From positions 233,448,503 to 233,512,502 of the forward strand of contig NC_073692.1 of the NCBI RefSeq assembly GCF_029784155.1: a DNA stretch of 64,000 bases, in the 5' to 3' direction. Within the stretch, counting starts at the first letter, position 1. Each line of letters begins with the position of its first letter. The notes under the pieces are model-generated. The model did not search any database, had not been told where the DNA came from, and saw only the letters and a list, made by a program, of their open reading frames with translations. Shown here piece by piece: positions 44,651-56,789 of the stretch. The position numbers and the translations under genes were made by a program. The stretch is from Uranotaenia lowii. Its lineage: Eukaryota; Arthropoda; Insecta; Diptera; Culicidae.

Positions 44651-44831
44651 CAAGGTTGCCAAAATCGCAGAAAAATTTGTAAATTGAGCAAATTTTCAGC
44701 ATAGAATCTGTGTCAAAGAAATCAGAATTTAGGAAAAATTCACAGATTTTTCAAATTTTTCTTTAATTTTAGACAAACCGAAAGACACAGATTTTTTTTG
44801 CCAAAACACAGAATTTTTTTCGGCAACCTTG
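44651..44831. mobile_element. MITE with CAAGGTTGCC ends, copy 1
   Basis: Inverted ends CAAGGTTGCC and GGCAACCTTG flank 181 bp rich in ACAGATTTTT/CAGAAAAAT words. The flanks GTTCAGAA and ATTCAGAG match at six central bases, consistent with an aged 8-bp duplication. It belongs with 48277-48657; the 8-bp target suggests hAT or P type. Confidence 0.75.
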
Positions 44832-44984
44832 ATTCAGAGTAATTTAAAATCCGAAATTTGAAGAAAGTTTTTATATTGCTAAACAGCCGTTTTTAATCAT
44901 CTACCAAGTAAATTTAATTTACTCGTCCATTCATTCTTCGACCAGGTTGTTATGCAATGATAAGCTAGCTTGCAAGAAGAAAAC

Positions 44985-45372
44985 ATTCGGTCCTGCCCGG
45001 GTGCCCGGTTTCGTAGAAAAGAAGCCTGGATTTTGCACAGATTTATTCACTTTATTCCCAAAATTGAGCCAAAAAACTTAAATTTAGTTAATACTATTTT
45101 TTATTTTTGCGTCCAAAATCTTTTAATCAAGTTTAATCTAAATAATCATGAGCAGTTTTTCGGAAGCCTAAAATACGATTTATAATCGGCTGATGAAAAA
45201 AATATATTTTCAAGTGTATTTTTTTTTTTTTGAATAATTTCGTGGTTTTGACAAAATTTTTCCAGATATTGCCCGGATTTTATGCTAAAAATGTTGAAAT
45301 AAGAGGTTTTTAGATAAAATTTCGCCCGGTTTCGTCCGGTCCGGATATGTTTGGAAAATATTCTGACCATCT
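44985..45372 (+). repeat. Dispersed 'TGCCCGG' repeat, copy A
   Basis: One of at least six ~0.35-0.45-kb copies in the right third of the window. They begin with repeated TGCCCGG phrases, continue with GATTTATTCACTTTAT, pass through TTTTGACAAAATT..CCCGGATTTT, and end TCCGG(T)CCGGATA.GT..GGAAAA. This copy is interrupted just downstream by nothing obvious; its right end is near CTGACCATC. Confidence 0.6.
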
Positions 45373-45399
45373 TAAATGCTAAGAACTTAACAATTAAAT

Positions 45400-45404
<5 letters not shown>

Positions 45405-45451
<47 letters not shown>

Positions 45452-45491
45452 TATTAGAGACGTTTTAACCAACTTTTGGTTATTCGCGTCT
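45405..45491 (-). mobile_element. 5'-truncated retroposon with a 44-base poly(A) and 13-bp duplication
   Basis: On the plus strand T44 (45403-45446, two bases shared with the duplication) is followed by 45 bases starting AATTTTATTAGAGACGTTTT. AATTAAATAACTT flanks it on both sides (45392-45404, 45492-45504). The 3' bases match the 27-bp insert at 21635, so both come from one retroposon family. Confidence 0.85.
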
Positions 45492-45504
45492 AATTAAATA
45501 ACTT

Positions 45505-47873
45505 GTCTTGTACAAACTTTTTGAGAAAAAAAAAACACAATTAAAAAACTTTATACTTGCATGACATTATGTTTTCTGTTTTGAACAATTGAATTCAAAT
45601 TGAGGATAAATTAATGTTTCCCAGTGTTACTTACACGTGAAACTTCCTATTTATTTTTACAGCCTTATCGGTGAATTTTATGTTCTTTAAGTAAGAAAAT
45701 TTCTAGTTTTCAAAATCATAAACGTATAAAATAAGATTAGAAGAAATATCAGAAGTTGAAAATGATCGAGGAGATATTTTATAAGAAGCATTTTCATCAA
45801 GTACGGATCACGTATTTTGAAGCGGTAGGATAGGAGAGGGTTGAGTCTACCACAAAAGTTTTATCAGCAAAAAGAGACGACGGTACATTTTTTAAAATAG
45901 CGAACAAGGTCAAAGCTTTTAATGCTTATTCGTCAACTGTATCGTTTTTAAGAAATTTGCAAATGACAATAAAATCTTAAAACAACTTTGATTGAAATAA
46001 AAACGTGTAAATTAATCTCAAGACATTCTTTTGGTTTTTCAACATACTTATTACCAGGCTTGTACTGGAATGTCAAAAGCTTCGATATAGCTTTCATAAG
46101 TCAGTTCAGCTTATATTCTCAACAAATAAATAAAATTTGATTTGATTGTTTTAAGTTTGAGAACATCTCAGATTTCTATACCAAATGAACAATTTTCAGA
46201 AATCCTTTTTAGTGCGAAGTAGAGTTATTTAGCAGATTTGAGCCTCTTTGTCTTTTTTTTTTTACAAAATATGCTGCCTAACTTGAGTTTCAAAATATAC
46301 TTGGTATTGATTTTTTTTTTCAAGCATGACGATAGCTCAAATTCATATTTTACAGACATTACTCACTAGCTACATACATATTTGTAGATAAAAATTAAAT
46401 ATATAAAAGTGATATCTGCTTGATAGTGTACCAAAGCGGGATAAAAACAAAAAACAATTTGACAGATTATTTTTTCCGAAATATTTAACCTTCTATCAGA
46501 AGGTGCATCAAAAGATTGATCAACACGATCAATTCACAAGGCTAAATATATATATATATATCAGTTCAAATCACATGAGAGAAATAAATCTGTTTGAACG
46601 TAACCCAAATATCCACACTCTAGAAGCGTTTATTGAATTGGCAAATTGTGCGGATCGAAAGAATCCACCCACAACTGGCTCTGATTAGCGGAATGTGATA
46701 CCTATATGAAGTGCGTTCAAATGCAGAGATTTTTTTTCTCACACATCCTTTCAAATTGCATTGATAAACCCCTCCTAATTCTGCGCGTTTATCTATCATG
46801 TGAATATCGTATGACCACAATCGAGCACTGACGATAAATTCGATACGTGGATCAAATTTGACAACGACGGTTTGATAAATGTTTTCATTTTGATAAACCT
46901 TGGTGTACATATTCGAACTGTATCTTTTTTAATTTGATTTGTTCGAGAAGGATTGGGTTTTTTTTTGTGTTTATCACTCAGCTGTTTACGTGATGATCAT
47001 ATGTATATCTACGTATGTTTGAGACAATTTAAGTGAAACATTTTCAAATTTAGTTGCCAATAGTAGTATTATTTTTTTTATGTTTTTCAAAATAGCAGCT
47101 CAAGATGCAAGGCTATGAATTCACATCAATCCAACAGATTCCACCAAAAGACCCAAGTTTTCCCAGCATTCACAGAAAATTGTCATTTCCCAGAACTTTT
47201 CATTCGCCTCCACAAGTCCTCCAATTAAGTGACATTCTAGAGAACCTGGGAAATTCCCTCACTGGGGTTATCCGATTTGCAGCATGATTGCGGCAACAAT
47301 TTTCCCCCTTTCAAATCAAACGTAGAGCACAAAAAAAATGTGCAATGCTTCCGAGTTTCCGACGAAAGGCAGCAGCTCACAATATGTTTTTCCCGCCCCC
47401 TTTCGGTCACACTGACATCACAAACAGCAGGTTGACCGAGCTCTCTTGTTGTTATTTTCTTGGCACAGAAAAAAAAGTTGTTCCTACCAGCCCAGCTGTG
47501 GCTAATTGACGCGTTCTCGGTTCCCCACCCAGGAGTGTGTTTCTATTTCTTTTCCTATGTTATTTGATGACGTAGCATACCATACCAGTTTGTCAAACAG
47601 GGCTGGTACACGGCGTGATTTGTGATAAATGAGACAAAGAGTGGAAGAGAAAAATAAATGTTCTCAGAGTTCTGAACAAGAAATAAGGCAGGCGAGGCAA
47701 GTGTCTTTTTAGGAGAAACCTCTACTGTGAGTTGTGACTTGTGAATTTTCTTCGTAGAAAAATTTAACAAGAAAAAAGTGAGAGCGTTCTTGCTCTTGAT
47801 TTTTATCTGAGCAGAAATTCTCACTAGGATGTGTTGAAGTGCTGATTTATTGAAATTGTAGTATTTCATTGAA
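45505..47873. other. No gene recognised; (TA)n microsatellite at 46546-46562
   Basis: AT-rich sequence to about 46400. From about 46400 to 47550 it is less repetitive with higher GC patches (47100-47540) and short frames I do not recognise, for example 47105-47287. No splice-supported exon could be defined. Confidence 0.4.
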
Positions 47874-48215
47874 AAAGCCCGGATTTATTCTCTTTATTTG
47901 CCAAATCAAAAAAAAAAAAAAACAAATTGTGTTGTAATTTTTTTTCAATTAAGTGTCCAAATCGAAAATTTTAGAGCAAGTTTTATAAAAATAAAAATGA
48001 AAGTTTTGATGGTAGCCTAAAAAAAATTCAAAATCTGCTGGTAAATTTTGATAAAATAAATTTAATTTTAATTTTTTTTTTTTGTATTTCCTGGGTTTTG
48101 GTCAAATTTGCCCATATATTGCCTGGATTTTTTGTCGAAAATTTTGAAATATAATGCCCGAATTTGGTCGGGGTTTAAGGTAAAATAGTCCGGATTTGGC
48201 CGGTCCGCTACAGAT
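47874..48215 (+). repeat. Dispersed 'TGCCCGG' repeat, copy B
   Basis: It begins AGCCCGGATTTATTCTCTTTA and ends GGTCCGCTACAGATACG. The interior phrases GGTTTTGGTCAAATTTGCCC and ATATTGCCTGGATTTT match the other copies. Confidence 0.6.
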
Positions 48216-48276
48216 ACGTATACGTTTCTCCTAAAGCTTATCAATAATGGATTTCTATATGAGGTATACTTATCAA

Positions 48277-48657
48277 CAAGGTTGCCGAAAAAAATCTGTG
48301 TTTTTGAGAAAAAAAAACTGTGATTTTACCCAAAAATTCTGTGATGGGTTTCTGTGATGCTATTTGCTTTAATTTCATTGAAAATTCATGATAAATTGGG
48401 TCTAATTTACATTCAAGTTAGGTAAAATCAATTAATATTACCAATCTTATCATACTTTTTTAATTCAAAGTAAATATTCTAAATTTTATATTGGGCGAAA
48501 AAATTAAAATCTTGGAAATCCATTCAAAATTCAAAAATTCTGTGAAATCTGTGATTTTTTTTTTCAAAATTCTGTGTTCTGTGACACAGATTCTGTGATA
48601 AAAATTTGCTCAAAATTCTGTGAAATTGAAGATTTTTCTGTGATTTTGGCAACCTTG
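48277..48657. mobile_element. MITE with CAAGGTTGCC ends, copy 2
   Basis: Ends CAAGGTTGCCGAAAA and TTTTGGCAACCTTG are flanked by the exact 8-bp duplication CTTATCAA (48269-48276, 48658-48665). The 381-bp interior is made of iterated TTCTGTGATTTT/ATTCTGTGA words. The related copy 44651-44831 is shorter. Confidence 0.88.
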
Positions 48658-49307
48658 CTTATCAATACGGCAGTCATTTTGACGGTTTCACAATATTGAT
48701 TTGATATACCATGGAGCATCGATTCATCGTTGCTGAATTACAAAATATGATTTTAAAGGTATTTTACATACAGAATACAGAATTCGATTCTGGTGTCAGT
48801 TTTCATGTATGAGCTCAAATTTAGGCGTTTAGGGGGTTCATAGATGAAAAGTACGTTAATTTGAATAAAAGTTAGCCGGTCATAATTAATAAACGAAATT
48901 ATTCACATAAAAAATACTAACTGTATTTGTGAATCACGTTTTTGATTCGGATTAGCTGTTTTATTTTTAGTTTCGGAAAAAAAAATGTAAAATTCAATAA
49001 TTAATAATTTCTGGCATCACTGGAGGTCATTTTTGAGTTTCCAATATTCCAGATCTTTACTTATTCAGCAACTTTTTTGTAGACCACGATACGTTTTGAC
49101 ATATTGTTTTAAAGAAATTAGAGAATTATTTTTACTTTTTGATGTCATACTTTGCTTCGAAATTTCCATACAAACAGAATGCAGCAAAAAAACAAAAAGA
49201 GACCTCCTCTAATTTATTTTGCAAAAGGTAAAATTACTAGGAGTCGTCAAGATAGTTCATTGTTGATTTGAAATTGTTAATTTGGAATACTTAGTACTAT
49301 AGTAAGC

Positions 49308-49737
49308 TTCCCAGATTGCCCGGTTTTATTCGGGCTTGCCCGGATTTTAGAAACAAAATTGCGAAAATCTCGGTCCGGCATAGTTGTCTGGATTTTGTCT
49401 GGGCTTATTCACTTTATTCGCAAAATCAGACGAAAATGCTCAGATTCAGTCATTATATTTTTGGATTTTTGTAATCGAAAACCATTTTTTTCACTAAGTT
49501 TTCTCAAAATAATCATATAGGGTTTTGTGGAGGCCTAAAACACGATTATATTCCTGAATATGTCTTTCGATGAAAAAAAATGTTTCATGTGATTTGAGTC
49601 TTGATTTTTGTTGAAGAATTCGTGAGTTTTGACTAAATTGGCCCGGATGATGCGCGGTTTTTGGGTTGCAAATTTGGAAATCAAATGCCCGGAATTTTTC
49701 GTCCCGGACACGTTCCGGAAAAATTTTGGCCACCTTA
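49308..49737 (+). repeat. Dispersed 'TGCCCGG' repeat, copy C
   Basis: It starts TTCCCAGATTGCCCGGTTTT and ends GGAAAAATTTTGGCCACC. The end, inverted, reads GGTGGCCAAAATTTTTCC, related to the GGTTGCCAAATTTTTTTCC end of copy F. Confidence 0.65.
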
Positions 49738-50292
49738 TACTTTGGTAATATTATCTGGTGTTGATATTTTCCATCCGTCAAATTGACGGGTTCTCGCATT
49801 AAAAGTATTGTGATATTACATTAAATACCTACATAACACTTAAGTCGCAAATGGGACTTAATATTATATTGTCTTGAAATATCCGTCTGTTTGGAAACAT
49901 AGAACCTTTCCCGTAACATTTATTCAAATGGGCTGAATATCTTAAAAATGAAAAATTATTATATTATATTTGAAGCTATGGTTTTGCTCACATTTTAATA
50001 TGATTTTGGTATTGTTTGGCTGCCTGACCAGTGAAGTCGAAAAAAGGAAGAAGAAGAGGAAACTTTTCTGACAACTTTGGGAACTCTCCAAAAGCTCTAA
50101 CGGGATAGTCGATAGAATTGGAGGAATGATCACCTGTGCAATTCACAATTTAAAAAAAATCAGATTGTGATTTATCACCGCCAAAAAAGCATTTCGATTT
50201 TTCATGATCGAATGAGCTGCAAAGCATGCATCTAGCATCCATTCTACAGTTTATAAGCTTGACAAGTTTGACAACGACGTCATTGTGTAATA

Positions 50293-50895
50293 CAGACCCC
50301 GTTCGTTTTTGGCAACATTCGATTTTGGCAACATTCGATTTTGGCAACATCCGATTTTGGCACATGTGCCAAAATCGAACGATTTTTAGAAACGACATGA
50401 CCTTTTCGTTTTCTGTATAACAGGACCAATATAATTTAGACAAAAACCAAAAATACGTTTTTACGTTCAGAAATGGTGATAGAATACAACAACAAAAACA
50501 AAAGTTTTTTAAAAAATTTATAAAGTACTCAAAAATTACAAAAAGATGAAAAATTCAAAAAGTTAAAAAACAAATTCAAACAAAAGACTGAAAATGATAA
50601 AAAACAACTGGAAAATAATGAAGAATGATGAAAACTGCAAATGAATCAAATGAAAACAAACATTCTAAACAAAATAAGCAAAGTGCAAAATGCATCAAAA
50701 ACATGATGAAAAAAATTAGAAATTACTTCAAATGGTCGGAAATTGACTAAAAATATCGTTTTTAGTAATAATAACAACTATTTTGTAAAAATAACTGAAA
50801 AAAAAATTGAGAAAAAAAAACCGTTCGATTTTGGCAACATTCGATTTTGGCAACACAAAATGTACGGGCGTGTTGCCAAAATCGAACGGGGTCTG
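50293..50895. mobile_element. TA-flanked MITE with iterated TTCGATTTTGGCAACA, copy 1
   Basis: Inverted ends CAGACCCCGTTCG and CGAACGGGGTCTG are bordered by TA (50291-50292, 50896-50897). Inside each end the unit ATTCGATTTTGGCAAC is repeated: three times and inverted once at the left, twice and inverted at the right. The middle is a lysine-codon-like A-rich low-complexity stretch. It fits a Tc1/mariner-type MITE. Confidence 0.85.
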
Positions 50896-51966
50896 TATTT
50901 TGGAAAAAAAATAATAGCAGATTTTCTTAACGGTTCAAATTTGACTCAACAATGAAACATGAGACGAGGAGCCTTTCAAGAATTTAGAAATTATTAACCT
51001 GATCCTCAGGTTAATCCTCAGGCTCCTGATGCTCAGGAGCAAAACCAACACTACTGGTATTATTCGTGTTAGTCCACGAAGTACAACTTTAAATAGACGA
51101 TCACTTTTGGTGTCGTTGGTAAACAATTTGTGCTTTTTAATATTCCAATAATTTAATAATTTTTGAAAATCATTAAAATATTACGCCAATATACGGACAG
51201 ATCCCCTTCGAACGATCTGAAAAGCAATCTTTACATGCTTGACGGAAGTGACGATTTCTTTCCGAATGGCATTGAAGTCAGGAATTGTGACCGTAATTGG
51301 TGGAAATTTTTCATTTTTAAGAGTATAAGAAAAAGAAGGTTTCTTATTATTCTTATCAGAATTTAATATGAATATCTCCTCATCACCGATGTTATAAGGA
51401 CATCAAATGAAATTGGAAATTCCAACTTTTTTACCGATGGTCGGCAATTATTTGTATTCCGACCTTTGCGCCAGACGATGAATTCCCCATTGCCGTAGAA
51501 AGAAAAAATTCAAAATATTTATAAAGAAAAAATTAAAATAATTTTAGCACTGAAAAGTTCTGTTTGAAAAACACACAAAATGAATTAAAAAAATCATTAA
51601 TCATAATCATAATCATTAATAATAATATTTTTAAGGTTTTCTGGAAATTATGTAACCAGGAAAATCGGAGAATTTCAACTTAAATAGATTTTTGTTTAAT
51701 ACATGTTTGATTATAAAATGATAGCCAAATCAACTTTCTTTCCAAACCTACACCAGCGACAGTTTTTGTTTCTCGTCCAATACTGAAAGTAACAAATTGT
51801 AATTGTAACAAAAAGCGTGTAACCTTAAGGTTGTTGCTATGAGTATATTGTAACTTTTCCGGCTCCGGTAAATAAGACGAAGTGACTGGAGGAACAAAGA
51901 TTTGAGAGATTGTAATTATTTCTCACCTTTTTTTAATCTTCTGTGCCTCTGAATTGCTCTTTTACG

Positions 51967-52200
51967 CAGGGTTGCCACATTTTTTTTTCCAAAAATCTGG
52001 GACTGGTGAAATAAAAATCAGGATACGTCAAAGTAACAGAAATTTCGCTCAAAGTGATGACGTTTTTTTGGTAGTCGATCCACATTTTCACTTCAGCAAT
52101 GGTATCTAATGCATATAATGCAGTTCCTTACAACCCATTTTTAATCACATTCGCGAAAATCAGGCACAATCCTAAAAAATCAGAAACATTGGCATCTCTG
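51967..52200. mobile_element. hAT-type MITE with CAGGGTTGCCA ends, copy 2
   Basis: It is homologous to 35084-35508 but without the hairpin insert. Flanks CTTTTACG (51959-51966) and CTTGTACG (52201-52208) match at seven of eight positions, as an aged 8-bp duplication. Confidence 0.85.
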
Positions 52201-52439
52201 CTTGTACGCCTTCCTTAACGTCTGCATCCCCTCAATGAAATATGTTGACAGTTTTTCTCGGTAAGAGAAGAATCATTGAACCATAATATGAATGTATAAA
52301 CTTTAGTCAGGCACTTAGACAATAGTGCAATAAAATTTAAGTCGATAGTGCATTTAATGTGTGAACGACAAGTGCTTCCCACAATAATAATCTCACACTG
52401 TAGGAAATCGTTTTCCTCTCAGAAGAGAATCCCAAGCCT

Positions 52440-53478
52440 CTCTGCTCCATTCAACCCTAGAGAAGTCTCTCTGTAATGTGGACAATTCTCTTCCTTCCTT
52501 GCACTACACTTTCATTCGCTAGACCGGCTGTTTCGTGTCGTTGTCAAAACGGGAGCCATTTAGAACGTTTCATTCCGGCCGACTCTCGCTCGCTCCCGGT
52601 TTTGCTTTTGAATGGTTTGAATAAAACTAGATCCGATCCGGGAGCAGACACTCAGTCGCCGCTCAGAAGTCTAGCAGTTCATAGCAAACCGGAACCCTTG
52701 GATCAGAATCACGATTGTTGATTAGTGCTATCAGACAGTCAGTCAGTCAGTGCTTCAGAACCCCGTTGACTTGTGCATTTTTTTTGTCGTTTTCGGAGTA
52801 ATTGCCCAGATAATTGTGCAGTGTAGAAGGGGAACCAGAAGTTGGCAGCTGAAATTATCTCTTGGTTCAATGCTAGTGTGATACTACCGGTCCTTAGTAG
52901 AAGAAATCCCAAAGTACAAATTGTGGTTTACCTGATTGTTTTTTTAAAATAAAATAAATTTGTTTGCTAAAAATTTTAAAACTCAGACCCCAGAAGTCAC
53001 ACCAAAGCTCGGCGAAGTGAAAATCGGACTGCCATAGTCCTTGAAAGATACGCATTCTTCGTATCTGCGAGCAGGAAGAGTTGATTGACACCGACTTGAA
53101 TCGGGAACGATAAAGCTATAAAAATATAATTACATTCAAGTTGTTTTGCAAGATTGTGCGAGGAAGATAGCGAGTCCGCTTCATTGTGTCCCGTATATTG
53201 TGAATTGCCAAACAAGAAAGCAAAAAATAAAACTTTACCGGTACAAACCGGCTAAAATTGATAAAATTTAAGAAAAAACACACGCAGAAGACTTTGCACA
53301 GTTGCTGATAGCGACTGAAAGTTGAAAAAAACAACAACCAAAGTGTCTCAGCGAGAAGTGTGGACACGAAATTCCACCGCACGACGAGGTGATAAACAAG
53401 TATTTATTGGAACAAGTATTCGATTGAGGGGAGCAGGAAATCTTATCTAACCCAAAAAGTCAATAACAAACCAAAAAA
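52440..53478 (+). promoter_or_regulatory. Candidate promoter and 5' untranslated region
   Basis: The sequence changes from AT-rich repeats to a complex, less AT-rich stretch that includes TCTCGCTCGCTCCCGG and GGAGCAGACACTCAGTCGC (about 52585-52660). ACTCAGTC resembles the arthropod initiator. Downstream it is A/C-rich (53280-53478), as insect leaders often are, and it runs straight into a well-placed ATG. No clear TATA box is seen; transcript data would be needed to fix the start and any leader introns. Confidence 0.4.
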
Positions 53479-53640
53479 ATGGAAACCATTGCCCTGCAGC
53501 AGCACCACCACCAAAATCACCTTCTTCACAGCAGCCATCATGGTGGCCAGAAGACGACGGCAGCGTCGGAAAATTGGCTCTACGAAATTAAACAGAAGGG
53601 CCAGGACAGCACCAACACCTGCTACGTGATGGTGCAAAAT
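53479..53640 (+). CDS. Candidate first coding exon of a host gene (partial)
   Basis: From an ATG in a favourable context (AAAAAAATGG), 54 codons read METIALQQHHHQNHLLHSSH, then GGQKTTAASENWLYEIKQKG and QDSTNTCYVMVQN. A donor site follows immediately (AAT|GTAAGA at 53641; an alternative AGA|GTAAGT at 53647). The His/Gln-rich start is typical of dipteran regulatory proteins, and the second half has normal protein-like composition and codon use, unlike the surrounding DNA. I do not recognise the protein. The exon ends in phase 0 at the first donor. No second exon is identifiable in the remaining 10 kb, so a long first intron is implied. Confidence 0.55.
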
Positions 53641-54879
53641 GTAAGAGTAAGTTGGATTTTGTTCTTTTTTTTACCGTCGGCAATTTGAAATTTTACATCT
53701 GAAACCAGATCATACCAAAACTAAAATCGAACAGAAGATTTTTTCGCTATTAAAAATTCTATCAATATCAGAACTCAGAATTAAAATTACAAACTGATTT
53801 GAAATTTAGATCCTGAAATTCGAATAATCAGGACAAGGGTTCCGGAATCTTATTAAGATTCTGGTACAGATGGCTCCTGGCAAATGTGAATTCTGAAGAT
53901 ATCAGATTAGATTTAGATTCTAGATTTGGAAAAAAAAACTCTTCCAGCATTTTGATTCAGAAATCAGATCTCAGAATAAGAAACTTATATTCAGATTTGA
54001 AAAATAGAATACATATTCAGGATCGACTTTTTGATTCAGAAAAAGGATTCTTGACAAAAAAAAAACAATTCTTGTGAAAATGGGTTCTGATCAAAATTAG
54101 GAATGAGAATTCGGAATTCAAGTTGTATGGTCCGATATGGTACCTAGGATTCAGATGAGAAATTCTATTTAGAATTTCAAATTTTGATTGAAAATTTTTA
54201 AGAAGAAATCCGAATTTTGATATCAGAAATCCGTAATCAAGAATGAAATTTATATTATTAAGAATTAAAGCTCCAAACTAAACTCCAACTCCAAAGAGCT
54301 TATATGTCACATCCAGAGCTAGGATTCACTTTTTTTTTCATTAAAATAATTCAATTTTCGTTTCATATTAAGAAATTCGTCGCAAATTCCGAAGACAGCA
54401 TTCGAATTTTGATCCAGATTGCAAATTGGGAATTGTTAGAAACATTTAAATTCAGATTCAAAATTGCAATCCACAATTTTCAAATAACTTAATGTCACAT
54501 TCCGAGAGACAGTGAAAGAAATTTTCCGCATAGAAGCTGAGTGACCTTTTTCAGATTAATTATTGGGCTTAAAGATTTCGATATGAACTTAAATTTTCAG
54601 CTGAATTAGAAAAGCCTTAGAAAAGCTGAGTATTGTTCCAAGAGTTTGTTTAGCCTCTTGATTACTTGGGTCTTATTCGTTATTCAATTTCTGTGTTCAA
54701 ACTCATAAAACGTGTCTTGATGAAGAATTTGGCTTATTCGATAAAGTTCTAATTTTATCCGGACTTATCCACATTTTTGCAAGATTTAACAAGTAACTCA
54801 TCATGGCCGTATGAACGGGAGGTATTAGGGCGTTAAATTCGAACCATGAGTGTGGGCTAAATGTTTTTCTTCAAACTCA
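53641..54879. other. Start of presumed first intron; cryptically simple sequence
   Basis: After the donor the DNA is built from scrambled short words such as TCAGAATT, ATTCAGA, AGATTTGA and GGAATT (about 53720-54500). I see no gene or element ends. Confidence 0.45.
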
Positions 54880-55313
54880 AAATTTTAAGTTTCTTATCAA
54901 ATTTCGATGAACGACTAAAGTCCGGGCTATTTTATCTAAAAATCTGGCAAAATCCGGACTTTTGATTTCAAAATTGTCGACCAAAAACCGGTCAAAACCT
55001 AGCAATTACTCATCAAAAATCAAGAAAATAAAGTTGAAAAAAATTTGTTCATCAAAATTTATTAGGAGATTTTAAATCGTATATTTGGCTTTCAAGATTA
55101 AATTTTTTAAACTTGCTCAAGAAATTTCGTTTTGGACGCATTAATTAAAAAAAAAAAAATTACAACACTGAGATAGAAAATGCAAATAAACCCGGGAAAA
55201 ATCCGGGCTTTTCCAATGAAATCCGGGCAACCGGGCCGTACCGGACTTTTCTCAAATTTTATATTAAATATCCTGGCAAACCCGTATAAAACCTGGAAAT
55301 CTGGCAATCCTAG
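54880..55313 (-). repeat. Dispersed 'TGCCCGG' repeat, copy D (inverted)
   Basis: On the minus strand it begins AGGATTGCCAGATTTCCAGG, continues GTACGGCCCGGTTGCCCGGA and AAAGCCCGGATTTTTCCCGG, and ends near AGATAAAATAGCCCGGAC. This is the same order as copy F on the plus strand. Confidence 0.65.
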
Positions 55314-55533
55314 ACTAAAATGAGTACGAAAGTAACATGCTCGACTTAGAACAAAGGCCGAAACCTCAAATTCTTATCCCAGGTCCACAGTTTTTCAAAA
55401 TAAAATTCTCACTTGCTGATAGATATTTAAATACTGTTACTCAGAAACCGGGAAAGTTATACACGAAAGAAATTGGTCAAGAAATTTGGGTACAAACCTT
55501 ATTCCCGAATTTTCAATAAGATTAGACTCACTG

Positions 55534-55870
55534 AGGCTGCCAAATTGCCGGATTTCGCCCGAATGTGTTCACTTTATTTTAAAAATCAAAGAAAAATTCA
55601 AATTACGTGATCACAATTATGTATTTTCCGTTAAAAACAATTTTTTTTAACAAATTTTATCCTTTAAATTGACTGATGTGTTTCGATGGAAGAAGAACAA
55701 TTTTTCGAGATTTTTTCTTCTTGATTTTGAAGAAGTCCCAAATTTGGTTTGATATTGTCCAGTTTTTGGGTTGTAAACTTCGAAATCGAATTTTTGCAGG
55801 GTTTTTAGATAAAATAGCCCAGATTTGCCCTGCCCCAATAAGTGTGGAAAAATATCTGGTAAGCTTAGAT
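55534..55870 (+). repeat. Dispersed 'TGCCCGG' repeat, copy E
   Basis: It begins AGGCTGCCAAATTGCCGGAT, continues GTGTTCACTTTATTTT and ATAGCCCAGATTTGCCC, and ends TGTGGAAAAATATCTGG. Confidence 0.6.
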
Positions 55871-56789
55871 TCCAAAAAATTCATAAAAAAACAAAATTTG
55901 TTCACTTTGATCGGGTTGTGGAATCTGTATCCAGTTTTCTATTCTTGATATTCAGTTCGGTTCATCATTGGGACAAAATCCTGTTTTGAATCTTGGTTTT
56001 GCATTTGAAACTGAAATAAGATTATTTTCCATGCTCGAAACTCATCATTCCGGAATATTCAAAGAATATTTTTAAAATTACAAAACATTTTTTATATTTG
56101 GTTTTTAAATTCTGACTCTTGATTCTTATGCACAGTTGAAACTTTAAAAAGTTTGATAATAGTGATCCAGAATTTAATTCTGGAATTTTCATTCACACTC
56201 ACTAGTTAAATTTCCAATAAATTATTCAAAATTCAAATAAGATTTCTGGTTCCTACATTCTGTTTTAAAATGCCCTTTTAGGCTTATAATTATTGGGAAC
56301 TCTTGAATACTTAGTCTAGCTTGATGCTCATATCAGATTTTTTTAAGTAAGACTTCGACGCAATTGAACATCTGTTATATTGATTTTTCAGGTGGCATAA
56401 ATTTTTTTCGACTGAGAAATAATTCATATTTCCAGAACGTTAACATTATTAAGGTTTCAACTTTTCTCAGGTATGTTGTCAAAAATATCTGAATTTTTTT
56501 AAAATACTTTTTACCACGTTTATAAAGTGAACTCTTCTATAACTAAAACAAGTAGCATGTTTCAACTCAGAGTTCCAATAAGTCAAAATCAGCTTTGAAC
56601 CTTTGAGGTATTCCGGATAAAAAATCATCTTGCAGGTCTACCTTATACAAACTAGCTGATTCCATACGAACTTTGTTTCGCTCTTAGCTTTAAAGCTGAG
56701 GAGTTTGTATTTGCACGGTATTTGGGAAGCCTTTGGAAGAAAATTGTTTAAATTATTCAACAGTATTTACAAGCGACCTATTTGCTTGT

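Noticed and set aside
45146..45472. A lysine-rich 108-codon protein
   Set aside because: The lysine run is the translation of the poly(A) tail of a retroposon read in reverse.
46546..46562. (TA)n run as a regulatory site
   Set aside because: Simple microsatellite, expected by chance in AT-rich DNA.
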